Below are positions 30,761-30,895 of a stretch of 30,895 nt of DNA, piece after piece. Positions within the stretch are counted from its first letter, which is position 1, and the number at the start of each line of letters is the position of its first letter. The stretch spans positions 92,339 to 123,233 of the forward strand of contig MNCI01005962.1 of the NCBI GenBank assembly GCA_015680685.1, read 5' to 3'. A model generated the notes under the pieces. That model had not been told where the DNA came from. It did not search any database and worked only from the letters and a program-made list of their open reading frames with translations. The DNA comes from Gnetum montanum. Lineage: Eukaryota > Streptophyta > Gnetopsida > Gnetales > Gnetaceae. The position numbers were made by a program, and so were the translations under genes.

Positions 30761-30895
30761 TTTGCAAAATGCTAGATTAATTCCATTACTACCAAATAGA
30801 ACATATAGGTAGAAAAGATAATTATATAGTTGATGGTTTAGCAAAGGTAGCTTCAACATTAGATAAGAAAAGGATAGAAAGTTATGAAGGTGTAG
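30631..30895 (+). repeat. Tandem duplication of the RNase H end, period 133 bp
   Basis: Copy 1 begins GCAAAATGATGGATCAATTC at 30631; copy 2 begins GCAAAATGCTAGATTAATTC at 30764 and runs to the window edge. They share long near-identical blocks such as CATTACTACCAAATAGAACA, with a few substitutions. Confidence 0.92.

Larger units (their letters stand above)
28446..30895 (+). mobile_element. Partial Ty3/gypsy retrotransposon, runs off the window
   Basis: Gag, a protease and a plant-type RNase H are collinear on the plus strand. Reverse transcriptase and integrase would lie beyond base 30895. All reading frames are interrupted. This is a different family from the minus-strand element: the gag sequences are unlike and the domain order differs. 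Confidence 0.88.

Overview
This window reads as AT-rich plant nuclear DNA that is mostly transposon remains. A gymnosperm is a plausible host, but that is only a guess from the mix of old LTR elements and an intron more than 1.6 kb long. There is no bacterial gene organisation, no rRNA or tRNA gene that I can see, and no CRISPR array. The only host-gene-like signal is a set of three exon-like blocks (1157-3422, + strand) that resemble the trihelix (GT-2-like) transcription factor family: the second half of a trihelix DNA-binding domain, then the family's coiled-coil region. The gene is incomplete at its 5' end and may be broken at its 3' end.

Layout: (1) 1-3436, trihelix exons and introns, with a tandem repeat, a fossil LINE zinc-binding domain and the first copy of a 0.4-kb dispersed repeat. 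(2) 3437-5506, AT-rich, with the second copy of that repeat. (3) 5523-7425, a strikingly GC-rich, 5'-truncated LINE on the minus strand, flanked by a perfect 16-bp target-site duplication. (4) 7442-9203, AT-rich, with one 39-bp tandem duplication. (5) 9209-14146, a complete but decayed Ty1/copia element on the + strand: two LTRs, TSD TAAAA, a tRNA-Met-like primer site, then gag-PR-INT-RT-RNaseH. (6) 14152-18567, AT-rich with two local duplications and a weak trace of another copia element. (7) 18573-28089, a complete but decayed Ty3/gypsy element on the minus strand: LTRs bounded by TGATGAG/CTCATCA, TSD GAGGC, a tRNA-Asp-like primer site, then gag-PR-RT-RNaseH-INT, with a 469-base assembly gap in the 3' LTR region. 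(8) 28095-30895, part of a second Ty3/gypsy element on the + strand: gag, protease and a plant-type RNase H placed directly after the protease. It runs off the window.

None of the elements looks able to move by itself. Every pol and gag region carries stop codons or frameshifts, and several catalytic residues are replaced. Many of the stops lie where the family has Trp or Gln, which fits decay of methylated cytosine. By LTR comparison the copia element is older than the gypsy element. The LINE may be the youngest insertion, since its long TSD is perfect and it keeps many CpG sites. I found no convincing new biological system. The points most worth a second look are the GC-rich LINE with an intron-like AT-rich island at a splice-compatible position, the trihelix gene's acidic alternative frame, and an unexplained minus-strand coding-like stretch at 657-874.
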